From: Endomychus coccineus
Lineage: Eukaryota > Arthropoda > Insecta > Coleoptera > Endomychidae
Assembly: GCA_958510875.1 (NCBI GenBank)
Contig: OY294067.1
Coordinates: forward strand, 248,015,736-248,079,735
Length of the DNA stretch: 64,000 nt
Direction: 5' to 3'
Each line of letters starts with the position of its first letter. Position 1 is the first letter of the stretch. Position numbers and translations under genes: made by a program. This document shows, in pieces, positions 24,628-36,800 of the stretch. The notes under the pieces are model-generated. The model saw nothing but the letters and a program-made list of their open reading frames with translations, searched no databases and was not told the DNA's origin.

Positions 24628-25094
24628 AGATCACTATATTGTGTATCAGTGGTTTCCATCGATGCGCAGTATCCACATGTAGAATGTATTCAGAGTTTTG
24701 AAAAGATTTGCATATTTCTGGTTTAACTGGATAAGCCTCTAACAATAAATGTCCTGTTTGATTGATATTTATCAACTTATACAATACCGATTTTCAGATT
24801 TTTCTTTTCAATTACAAGAGATTCAAAAATTTTTAAATGTTCATTTTTGATTCAGTGGGACTTGAATAGTCAAAATCTGTAAGTTCTGTAACACCAATAT
24901 TTATACAACCAATACTTCTTCGATGCTCAATACTTGTATTTTCTATATATCTAAAGCTTCTTTAAAAACTATGATAAAACCTAAATATAACATATTTACG
25001 TATTCCACACATCATAAGTATACATTGTAACCCTGGGGTGGTGTGGGTTCATTTATGGAATATTTTTTGATGTGTAAGGTTATACTAGTCTTGA
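24628..25094. other. Intergenic, nothing recognised
   Basis: AT-rich sequence with no recognisable gene or repeat terminus. Confidence 0.4.
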
Positions 25095-25290
25095 TTATAC
25101 CTCTCCTAATGGGTTGCCCGAAGTTTTTCATATCTGGAATTTGAATTGAGTTTTATGGTTTGATAAAATGCAAGGCTCATTCACAAGAGCCTTAGTTATA
25201 CCTCTCCTAACGGATTGCCGGAAGTTTTTCATATCTGGAATTTGAATTGAATTTTATGATTTGATAAAATGCAAAGCTCATTCACAACTT
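25095..25290. repeat. Two tandem copies of a 101 bp unit
   Basis: TTATACCTCTCCTAA starts at 25095 and again at 25196. The rest of the unit (TTGCCxGAAGTTTTTCATATC, GGAATTTGAATTGA, TTTGATAAAATGCAA, GCTCATTCACAA) repeats with a few substitutions. Confidence 0.85.
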
Positions 25291-26115
25291 CTTTATTGAA
25301 GAAACCCTTGTCAAATGATTGGTTGGATTTCAGCTAATGTAAATTTTAATTTCATGAATTTTAACTGCATAAAAATAAAGAATATATTATTACATTTCAT
25401 TATTTTCATATACAAATTGTGAGTTATCATTAGCCGGAAGGTTAATATATTTCTGATGATAATAAACTCCTTACAACATTACTATTTATGTATACTGATA
25501 ATGTAACATGGGTGTGGCAATGCGAATTCCGTCAATATGGAAGTCTATGTATATTACAGATTTTGGATCTGAAAACATTTGCAACATTGGTACTCATAAA
25601 TGTTATAATATTTTGATATCGCATAGATTTTTGTTATTCTCACAATTGTAACTATAAACAATTTGATGTAGTAATGTGCCATTCCACACCCTGGACTTTT
25701 CTCTAGTCTATAATTTTTTATACATGTTTTATAACGCAATAAAATCAATTTAAAACATGATTATGGTTTACTTTCATAAAAACTTACCTATTAATGAAAA
25801 ATCGATAGTGGAAACCGTTACTTTGTAAATTTATCATATTGATAAAATAAAACTTCCCGACGACCTACTTTGTACAAGTTATAAGTACCTATCTGTACAA
25901 GCTGTTGTCAAGGACAGGGAGGTGTGTCAGAGAGCAAGAACGACTTCTGCAACGAGCTCAGAGAAGCGATAAAGCTAAGACTACCACTAGATCCCAAAGT
26001 AATGTAGTAAATAAGTAGGCACATTGAACGTAATCAAGGTGCAAGAATTTTCTGAGTTGCGCGGCGTGTACGGCGATTCCTTTTTTTTTATGTTGAACCA
26101 CACAAATTTTGGCTT
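25291..26115. other. Intergenic, nothing certain
   Basis: AT-rich until about 25850. From about 25900 the sequence is GC-richer and may be the 5' untranslated part of the retroelement that follows, but no motif proves it. Confidence 0.35.
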
Positions 26116-27350
26116 TTGGTCTCATTGACTGGTTGCTATTCGCTACGTGGTAATAAGTGCGGAATGGATCGGTTTATCCGTGAGTTTGACAATGAGGTGA
26201 TCGAGACTCTTCAGTTGGATAACGGTTTGGTATATGAAGAACTGGAGTCAACAAAGAGTAAGTTTACAGTATTCCATATGAATGTGATAAGCATGTAATT
26301 TTGTAAATAAAATAAATGCATATGTAAAGAGTAATTCAAAGACCAAAATTGTGTAATTAAGGAAATTAGTGGAAAAATACTGACGCCACATTCATATTTG
26401 TTCAACGAAATAATTAATACTAGAACTTACCCGGAGATCCTAAAAAGAGGTCATAGTGCCCTTATATAAAAAAGGTGATCACTTGAAATGTATTAATTAC
26501 AGGCCTATAATTCTAACGCCTAATATTAGTGAAATTTTTGAAAAACAGAATAGTGGATTTTCTTGACAGACAGGGTAATATCGGAGAAACAATTCGGATC
26601 CAGGAGGGGTAAATCTAAGCAGGATGCAGTTTCGATGTTAACGTCATTTGTGTACGAGGCACTCGATAAAAACAAACCTTGTTTGTGTTGATATTGAAAA
26701 GGCGTTCGATACAGTTAGTCACGGTAGGTTATTAGATAAGTTGGAGTACTGAGGTATTACGGGAAGGGCACGGGATTTACTGGGCAGCTACTTAATGAAT
26801 AGACAGCAGTGTACGAAGATTGGCGAGGTCATAAGCGGACCAAGGGTCGTCGAGTTTGGTGTGCCACAAGGTACAGTTTTGGGCCCACTGCTGTTTACAA
26901 TTTATATAAATGATCTTCTGTTCGAGGGCTTAGATGGGATTATTATGAGTTTTGCTGACGACACCGCTGTATTCTATGAGAGTAATAAATGGGAGAATCT
27001 TAAAGAGAAATCAGAGGCTGACTTCGCTAAAATCAAACAGTGGTTTGATTTAAATTTGTTGACACTGAATAAACAAAACAAAATTCCTTCCATTCACTTC
27101 GTATGTGAATAAATTACCAAGTTTCGGGAGGCTCAGCATACAGAGTGCTGATGAGATACTCGATTTACATAGTTCGGAATCAGTTGTTTATCTTGGTATA
27201 ACGATAGATAGACATTTTAGATGGGATTTACATATTGAAATGGTTGTCAATAAAATAAGATCACTTATATTCAAGTTCAAGTATTTGAGACAATTCCTAG
27301 GTGTGAGGGACTTCAAAACACTTTATTTATCTCTTGTACATAGGGTATAA
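26116..27350 (+). pseudogene. Non-LTR retrotransposon with deleted endonuclease and broken reverse transcriptase
   Basis: 26150-26298 reads NKCGMDRFIREFDNEV ... KFTVFHMNV, the typical entry into an APE-type endonuclease (FxxxHxNVRS). The endonuclease itself is missing. From about 26440 the reverse transcriptase resumes: PLYKKGD.., CINYRPIILTPNISEIFEK, DIEKAFDTVSHGRLLDKLEY, FGVPQGTVLGPLLFTIYIND, then the catalytic FADDTAVFY, and VYLGITIDRHFRWDLHI at about 27190. Several shifts and stops interrupt it (about 26570, 26680, 26750, 27085). Jockey/CR1-like; inactive. Confidence 0.85.
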
Positions 27351-27782
27351 TTTGACAAATTTTCAAGCCTTTAGCGGCTTCTACTCATTTGAAATATGCA
27401 TTTAAGTCTTGAAATTTTCGGCTCTTAACTGTTCCGATTTGGACGTACCACGTCAGTAAAAGCAAAACAAGATATCGACAGGGTAGCAATAATATAACTT
27501 CTATCTATATCGTTTGAATAACTTTCAACTGATAAACAACAGCTCAGATGTCGACGAACGATTGTTAAAAAATTAATGCAATATACTACCTCTCCCGTGT
27601 CGCTCGCTCAAATTTTAACTACACATTGTAGATAAACGTGCTGTGGCATTGCTTTAAACGTGAACTGGATGGTAGGAATCCTTTACACTGCTCTTACGGG
27701 TGGCGCCACTTCTAGACTTGGACGCTGCGTATAAACCATATGCATGAACAGGAAGAAAATTGCTATTTTCGAGAAATAAATA
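27351..27782. other. Downstream flank of the RNase H1 gene
   Basis: No coding motif. The part near 27690-27740 is GC-richer and unlike its surroundings, but I see no terminal repeats. Confidence 0.35.
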
Positions 27783-27788
27783 TTTATT
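27783..27788 (-). terminator. RNase H1 polyadenylation signal
   Basis: TTTATT on the plus strand is AATAAA on the gene strand, 32 bp after the RNase H1 stop codon. It is the first such hexamer and is well placed. Confidence 0.6.
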
Positions 27789-27819
27789 ACCATAAATGAA
27801 ACTTAGTGAAATAAAAGAA

Positions 27820-30800
27820 TCAGTGAGCTTTATATAATAATGCCCCTTGCCTAGCAAGCTTATCTGCTTCTTCGTTGCCCTTTTCACCAGAATGCCCACG
27901 GACATGTTCCTGAAAATATAATTGAAGGTATTATCATTGTTCACAGAATAAATAAAGATTACTACAAATCATGGTGAAATACTATATACTTAGATGGTTT
28001 GAGGTAGGACTGTGAATGTTGTAGGTTTAATATAATTTAGTTTGCACTACCACCTTTTTTCTACCTAAATTATAACTTATCTAAGCACTGTTGGATGCAA
28101 CGATTACCGAAGACTGCCATTTCTTGGACACGGTGAGAGCAATATTTATTCTATGAATCGATGTAATTTCACTTGTCCAGTTTTTAGTAAAGGCGATATT
28201 CGTTGACGTAATTTTTTTGATAGAAATATATCGATACTAAGTGTGATTTCGCCAGCACATCAAAAACTTTACAGAACATATTGATTGATTATTGATTCCA
28301 TTATTTTTGTTTAGAGTGAGAAAAGTGACAATCTTCCTTAATTTTATGGAAAGTTGACGAAACCACGTACATTAGTTGAACATCGCAGTTGCACGGCGTT
28401 ATCATATTTGAAACATCCGAGGAAATACCATTTAAGATTAAAATAGCGTCGAGTGAAACTTAGCTTTCAAAATCTGAAGAAAAATTAAGGCTTAGTAGAC
28501 CCCTTTGAATTCGCCTTCCGCCACTGAAAACAACGCGAAATTAGGAAAAGGGTGAAGTACAAATAGTAATAGAGCCGCTATTATACTGTTTCAATTGAAT
28601 GAAAATATTACTGATACTTCTCTTTTCATTCATTAGAAACATCATAATAGTGGCTTTATCACTCGTAATTTCCCTAATTTGATTTTTCGATGTTTCGTAA
28701 TCCTAGCTTCAAATTCAGTTTCATATTATGTCTTTGATAATGACTGCATTGTAGCCGAAACGTGCTTTAGATAAGTTATAATATTACGCTTTCTAAAACT
28801 TATATTTTTGTAACATATTAAATTTTATTAAACTGGGTTGAATCTACATCTATAAAATATGAAATATGAATGCGTGACTTAATTATTGCATTTAACGTAA
28901 TCTAAGTACATAATGAATATTTGTAATATTTTTTTCATTCATAATAATATGATATTCTTCATAATTCGGTTCTGACCTAACTTCATATGTTTTATTCCTT
29001 CCATTTCTTCGAAATCTGTGTCAAATGTTGTTTTCTACTCTCATTTAAAATACAACAAAAAATAGTCCCAACAATACTTTTATTTATGTGCCAAGAAGTT
29101 CTCTGCCCGAAAAAGTGGTTCGAATCGAGTCAACGGAAAGACACGAATCCAAATTTAAAACATTTTGTTGTGAAGATCATTTTAATGTATGTATTAAACG
29201 TGTAAAATCATAACTGCAAAATTTTTGAATTACAGTTAGAGGACCTAGCAAATTATGTAAATTATTCTTTTATCTAAGGACCCCTCAAGATTAAGACACT
29301 TGCGGTTTTTCAATCGCCAAGAAGACGTCACGCTCGTTTCTGCTAATCGCAACCGTTTTGTCGGCAGACGGAAATATGTATTTAGACACTCCTGCGGGTC
29401 AAATAAAAAAGATTGTAGGAACAAAAAATATATTGGAATTGATTCAGAGACTGGTAAAACGAAAGCCGTTAAATTATACTCTATGGTATATTGAAATTTT
29501 ATCCAAATGGTCTACATAATACATTTTACTACTCTATGATTTATACTGACACCTGCTGTCAAGTTGACTTTCGCAATTATTCACACTATGATATACCATG
29601 ATAACCTTGTTTTATACTGACACTTGCTGTAACATGAAGTATCAAAATGTACCACAGAAGAATTCTAGGCCTTCTTGTACAGGATAAAGACATAAACTAG
29701 ATAGTGACGTCGCATCGAAGACGTCACTTGAATCTTAAAATGAAAATTTCGGACATTTTTGTGGGTTAAATATATATGCGCGATATATATTTCTAAGCAG
29801 AAAATCACGGTTGTCCTTATGATTCAATAAAATACAATAATTCCATTTGAAAAAATGAAGATGGATGGAAATGCCATTCGAAACGGTGATACAGCTCCCA
29901 AAAACAATACAGTAGTTCCTATTTTCACCACTTTAAAGTGTATATTGATACCAAGTCTGTTTTCGCTTGTACATCAGAAGCTATACAGAACGACTTTATG
30001 ATTTCATTAGTTGGTTTTGAATGCGAAAATTGACGAAACCATGGACATTAACTGTAAATGGCAGTAGACAGGCGTTATGTTATTTGAAACATCCGAAGAT
30101 TCCAGACCCATTTGAATTATCTATTTAGTATAGGTTAACAATGTTGCCTCACCATATTTTAGAGTCATCAGCGGCCACTGCAGCTAACCGACTTAATGCA
30201 CTCAGTATTAAATATTCATTTAGCATTTCAAATTACTCAGTATTCAAGCAACACGTTCTTTGTGCACAGAAAAACAAAATTCAAAGAAAAAATTATAAAT
30301 ACCCATTCTACATCAGCTAACTGCCCAATGATAGTATCCAATCTCACCAAATCCTCTTTATTCTTCACATCTGATCCTGATGCAACCTTCCAATTATTTT
30401 TCTTCCACCTCTTTATCCATTGCGTGATACAATTGATTGTAAATTGAGAATCAGTTTTTATTTTGAGTTTAGTTATACCTGAACATAATAAAAAAGTCTT
30501 GTAGTAGAGCAGCACAAACTGTATATAGGGATAAAATGAACAAGGAATTTGAAAATTATGAAAATGCTTGTCAATACTAACGACCAAGAGAGTTCAAAAT
30601 AATAATAGGTGGGCCGATGTTTTACGTAGGTATTGAAATAAATGTAATATACTCACCATTCCTATGAGCTATGTGAACAGCATGGATACAAGCTTGAATT
30701 TCAGCTGTATTATTAGTTGCCTTGCCATCGACAGGTTTAGATAAGTTCCTAAATTAAATTAGAACAAGAATAAAGTATCCATTATCTTAAGCATATTGCG

Positions 30801-33800
30801 AGATAGGAATGTGTTGAATTCATATTTTGAGCATCTGATAATAAAAGGGATCTCCAGTAATCACAGCGTGAGCCTAACTTGAATCAAACATTATTTTTTG
30901 AGAGAAGACTAATTCTTAACAAGTATCAATTACCCCAAAACCAAAACAAAATATCAAGGGTAGATTAATATAACCACACCATTTCTGGTGATCCCTCTAA
31001 CATGATGGATCCTGAGGCTTTTGGGTGTCAGCTGCCAGGCTGTTCGGGAGATGGAGGATGAAAGCCCAGGAAGAGTTTTGTCTGAACCTGGGCAGCCTCG
31101 AATATACTAAATAAGAGGTCCCAGACCAGATGCCCCCCCTAAGCCAAGATGTCGAGCGACCTGTGTTCCTCAAAGGCACCTGGGGTGACAGTGCCTAAAA
31201 AGACCTCCAGAAAATCAGGTAACCTTCTGAAGTATTTTGTCTTACCACAGTACTGCAGGGCTCTGCTAGGGCTACCCTTTCCTAGCTACTCGTGTGATCA
31301 GTTATGAACCAGAGTAATGCCTCGAAACAATTGATATTGGGATTAGTCCCATTCCAGACCATGAGATCAAGAAAGGGAGCTGCTAATGTCCCCATTTCCT
31401 GATTCTGAAAGAGTGGGAACATTAGGAGATGAGGTATCCAGACCTCTACCTGGGAAATCCAATAGTGGCTGGCTTTGATAGAACATGGCTCCGGCTTCTT
31501 TAGAGAGAATCCCATATGAAAGTCTGAAGGATTGCAAGCGTAAACCGCCCCAAGAGCTGAGTAATCAAATCACATCTGCGAGAGCGCAAAAGGGCAAACG
31601 ATTGCGATCAGATGACATCACACCAGAACACAGATTAAAAATTCCCGGGAAGGTGAAACTATTAAGCCGTCCTTCAAGACGTTCATGGAAGGGATCAAGG
31701 CTTGGATTATCCATCCTGATTACATCGAAACCGCACTATTGAATGACCAACTGAGTATCCTGCAGAGGGCAATAATGTGAACTGTGGAAGAAATCCCAGA
31801 TGATGGCCCCCAGGTGAGGTTCCATGGCTGCACGTCATGCGCACACAGATCAATCCGGTCTCATGACCTGCATGGAGCAGGAGAGCGTCTCATAGCGGGA
31901 GAGTACAATAAGCTCGTCTAAAGTTTGTGAGAGGGGGAGTTTGTAGTCTGCATGTGTACGTTGCCTACATCCCGGATGATGCGGGAGAATGGAGGTCATT
32001 CGAGAAGGTGATCACTAGGCTGAGGAAAATGAACCATAACCTGAATACACGGGAGTGGAGAATACTACCCCGCGTAGTCCGGGCAGGGACAAACTTGGAC
32101 GTTCTCAGTGGATGAAACTGCGATATACGTTCTATGTGAATGCCCAGCTGGGGAAAGAATCTGATCTAAGATGTTCGGTGAGGCACATGTCCTATCAGAA
32201 GATCTGAACAAAACCTCAACCAGAAAAATCATTGGTGTTCTAAAAAGACTGAAGATGCTGGATGAACTATAATTATAAGTGAGCCACAATAGACCGCATG
32301 GTCGGGATGGATGGATCGATTTTGGACCCACCCACAAGACTTAAACATAACCTAAAACATGAACTCACAATGGATGCTTTTCTCCAAACCAAACTCCGAT
32401 TCCCGCTTTTGCGTTTGGCTTTCCATTATTTTCACAAGCGCCATCTGTATATACTATTACGTAATCATTCTCTTTATCAAATTCATACTTTCCAATTTCT
32501 TCGGTTACTACCTTTATTTGATTATCAATCAATATGGGTGTGTCAATATCATCGGCATTGAAACTAGAAAAATCTAATGTTTCATCTTCTTTTTCAAAAA
32601 GTAATTCAGCAATAGATTTATTTGGTCTTTTTCTTTTAGATGTACTAGCTTGAGGTTTCATGTCAATGAAGCTGAAAAATATTACTTTTATACATAATTA
32701 TTACATAATGTAGATTATAAGATTGTAGTAACCATTATGACAATGCTCTCAAGAAAACCAGACATTAATGAAAGATAGTAATACATATACTTTGAAGAAT
32801 AAACATTTTAAGATAGAGGATCAGCAACTGAGAGCTCAATAATAATACTATGATATTCCGCATTTATTTCAATTAAAAATGTCTAGGTTGCAACAAATGT
32901 ATACAGTAATAAAGATAATTTCATAACATTACCATACATTCCGACGACCTCAGAGAATATTAAAAAGTATGACATAAATGTTGCACATAAACCTACTAAT
33001 TGTGTTTGTAAATATTTTTCAAAACTAAAACTGTTAATATCTAAAGATAAACAACCTCACACAGTATATAAATTAAACTGTTTAGATTGCGATGGGACTT
33101 ATTCTGGAATCTCTAAACAAAAGGATACCGCACACTTTAGTAGGGAAAGTGGCCCCCTGTCGAATTGGCTGAATTTTTGATATGTTATAGTCCAAGTCAT
33201 TCCGAACAAAAAGTTCAATGGGCACAACTTTTTCTATAGGCTGGTTTTGGCGCTAGAGGCCAATGAAAACTTTCATTTGTTTTTCATTGTTAAACAACAC
33301 GAAATGTTATCCTGGATAATAATCCCTTTTCTGAATAATCAAGATCTAAACAGTCATTAATATGAGATACTATTAGAAGTATTGTTCATTGATGTCACTA
33401 TAGGTGATCAATTATACAGTGTGTTCCAGCTATCATGGTCAAAATAATACTTCAAGTTGATGATGAAACTCAAGAATATAACAAAATTGGTCTATCATTT
33501 TGATAGGGTTGTGTCGAATGAGTACGTAAATACATCCGATAATTGTACTGATGCTCAAGGAGTGTGGCGGAGAAACTCCTTTTAGCGGGTCAACAAAGCC
33601 TCCACTCGCACATTCAGCATAAATATAATAGGAAGGAAATAATGGGCTATAACTCAATAAATATATTATATGTAACATTTAACTTACCAATTGAACCTGG
33701 TATCGTTGACCCAAATGAAAAACTCTCGACTGAACCCTAATCATTCATTTAATGATTTACAGGCTGTTCCATCTGAGAAGATATCATTATGAACAAAGAT

Positions 33801-36800
33801 ACAAGGAGAATATGCCATAAACAGTCTAAACAATCATAGGTTCTTCATTATTATGTCTCTCTGCAGCATCAGATACGGTATGAAGTATTTCGGTCGAAGG
33901 ATACTTAACATTGGCAGCATGACGGGCATATCCAAGGTACCAAAGTACGCTAGCTACATGCGAACATGTACCCAATGTACGACTTCCTGATTTGCACGTA
34001 CAGTAGTACCCCTGAATTGGCACACCTTCCAAACTGACATTGTACTTGATCCACAGTTGGTATTTGATACTATTTCGATGACGAGATTTTATTCTCATCC
34101 TCAATAGACCTGGAATTTCAATACGGTCGTCGAATTCAAATAAAACGTTTCCCAAATCCTGTCTATTATCTTGTACATAAGATGGAGCTATTTTTATCTG
34201 GAAAATTCCGAATGTTAGTTCTCGTAGGTACTCCAAACTGAGAACTGGAAAATTTAGTAATTGGTTTTCCTCCATTGGAAACCATCTACCATGTCTTCGT
34301 AGCAGACCCTCTTCTTCTATTCTCAACTGGAGTTCATTTATTTCATTGGCACGGTTTAACATTATCTGAGCTACCTCAGCATTGGCTCCTTCCATGGTAA
34401 TTGCTTCATGATACTTATTGATTATCGCACATGCTATTCTGATATAGTCTCCTATATGCAGAACTTGTGGCATTGGTACAGTATCTCTGAAGAATTTGAA
34501 CATATTCTTTATATGACCGTTTCTAGCTTCTACAATCCATCTCGGTTTCGTAACTAGTCTAGATGAATTTGCCTCTTCGGCTATAAGCTGATGCTGTCCA
34601 CCACCAAGTGCTACGGGTATTTTTACTACTATACCTAAGTCAGCCAAGAAATTCTGTGCGTCACGGTATCCCCTATCTAACATGAAAACATCACCTTCTT
34701 GGAACCAGTTCCTCAGACCCATTAAATCTCGTTCATCCTCATGTCTCAACATTGCGGCATCATTATTTCTTGAATCAGAGAAATAAGGACCGTGGACATC
34801 TAGGATATAACCATTGGGAGCAACAATCAATGCAGGTTTCAAAAGATGGTAACCCTTGTGTACACAGTATGATTGACGTAATACTTGAAATGTCCGACTT
34901 TTGGGTATTTTTATGTACGTCCTGTCAATATAAGGTATTGCTCTTCGATAATTTGGTTCAGGATTGTAGAGGGTGTTTGCAAAACATGTCTAGTAATATA
35001 TTGGCCCCTCTCTATATGCTGATACCCTACATTTTGTGGATCGAATTGTTGTAATAATGATACACGCACTTTTTGAATTGCCAAGCTCACAGCTCGACGA
35101 CCACCACAGATTCTGACGCCGTCAGGTGCAAACATTGCGGTCTTCAGAAATACATCCAACCTACCAGAAGGTGACATTCTACCAAGATTTTCAAATCTAC
35201 CACATACAAAACATGACGTATGAGAGGTTCGCAACAAAACTTTAAGTACAGTTGGATCGGGATCTTCTTCATAAGCTTGTATCTCTGAGAGAATACTCAA
35301 ATGACAGTTTCGGCAAATCCTTGTCTGTTCAATAAAAGGTATTTGAGGCAATTCTAATTCATTCCTTCGACGTTCGGCAATGGCTCTGCTTTCTTCGTCC
35401 AAATGTACCATTTGCCTTGGTGTTCCATTGTACTCACAAACAAAACATTCAAATCTCACTGCGAAATTATACGCCATATTCAACTTTATATTGAAATGAA
35501 GTAACAAACAAACAAAACCATGTTAGAAACTTTGATTTGACATCATTTCCAAAGCCATCTACAGAAAAATGTGTTTTTCTGCAGTAAAGGGATGCAATGT
35601 TTCCATATTATCCAGTAGGTACCATTCAAGTTCGAGAATGAATAAACAATTTTTAAAAGAAATCTGGACTATATTTTTATACAGGATGGGGCAATAGTGT
35701 GTCTTTCGATTTCTAGAGTTGTTCTATTGTGATATCGATTTGAAAACGTAAGTTAACTAGACAACAGAATCTAGCACAAGAATGTTTCGCATTTACAGGG
35801 CGATACGAAAAAAAACGGGTTGGAAGGTGGAGTGTATTATTTTAAAAAGAAATATCATTAATAATAATAATAAAAATAATGATAATGATATATATTAGTG
35901 AATTTTTCAAACATCTACATAACCTCCATTCACCACTACACCTACTATTATTGATTGTCTCTGAATCACTTGGACGTTACGACTTTTTGGTCGAAATTAG
36001 GTAGTCCATTGGCAGATGCATACCTTGAAAATCCCTGACGTTAAGATGATAGATTTAGAAAGAAAATCTTTTTAAGGCCATTTTATAGACAGACTTGTAA
36101 TATTTCTCATTCTTTTTCATGGCCTAAAATTATTCAGGATGGTCGAACAATATTTTTCAGTAGGTACGGAACTTTTCGAATATAACTTTCGATTTCTTTT
36201 AAAAGGAACACTCCTTATATTTTTCGACTATGTGATGTAGAATACGGTGTAGAATAGGATTCATAAACATTTTTTCATTGTAGATCCCTAAGACGATTTG
36301 TAACCATTTTCGAATTATTGCACTTTAAAAATTGTAAGTAGCTGGAACACACTGTATAATTGACCAAATGTAACAACACCAAAGAAAAATACTTTTAACA
36401 GTATGTCATAGTAATGACTGTTTAGATCTTGATTATTCAAAAAAATGATTATTATCCAGGATAACGTTTCGTGTTGTTTAACAATGAAGAACAAATGGAA
36501 GTTTTCATTGGCCTCTAGCGCCAAAACCAGCCTATAGAAAAAGTTGTGCCCATTGAACTTTTTGTTCGGAATGACTTGGACTATAACATATCAAAAATTC
36601 AGCCAATTCGACAGGGGGCCACTTTCCCTACTAAAGTGTGCGGTATCTTTTACAAAAAAGAATATCTAGCCATAAGCTTAGTACTAAAAACAAAAACAGA
36701 AAATTCTACCGCCCTTGCTAAACATTGTTTTGATTATAACCATCAGTTCGATCATAAAAATTCTAATAATTTAGCTGAAGAAACCAATTATTATGAAAGA

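Larger units (their letters stand above)
33124..36648 (-). mobile_element. 3.5 kb DNA transposon with about 310 bp terminal inverted repeats
   Basis: 33124-33433 and the reverse complement of 36339-36648 are about 93% identical. They start GATACCGCACACTTTAGTAG, so the ends read (AT)ACCGCAC...GTGCGGT(AT), compatible with a 2 bp AT duplication. The element carries one transposase (35507-33826, minus) and noncoding subterminal DNA (35508-36338). It sits inside the Penelope GIY-YIG coding region. The high arm identity suggests it is younger than most other repeats here. DDE plus SWIM architecture and the possible AT target suggest an IS5-like/ISL2EU-type element, tentatively. Confidence 0.88.

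Noticed and set aside
28700..28760. Third hammerhead-like core (TTTGATAATGACTG...GCCGAAACG)
   Set aside because: The catalytic CTGATGA box is not intact and the possible stem is too short to support a call.
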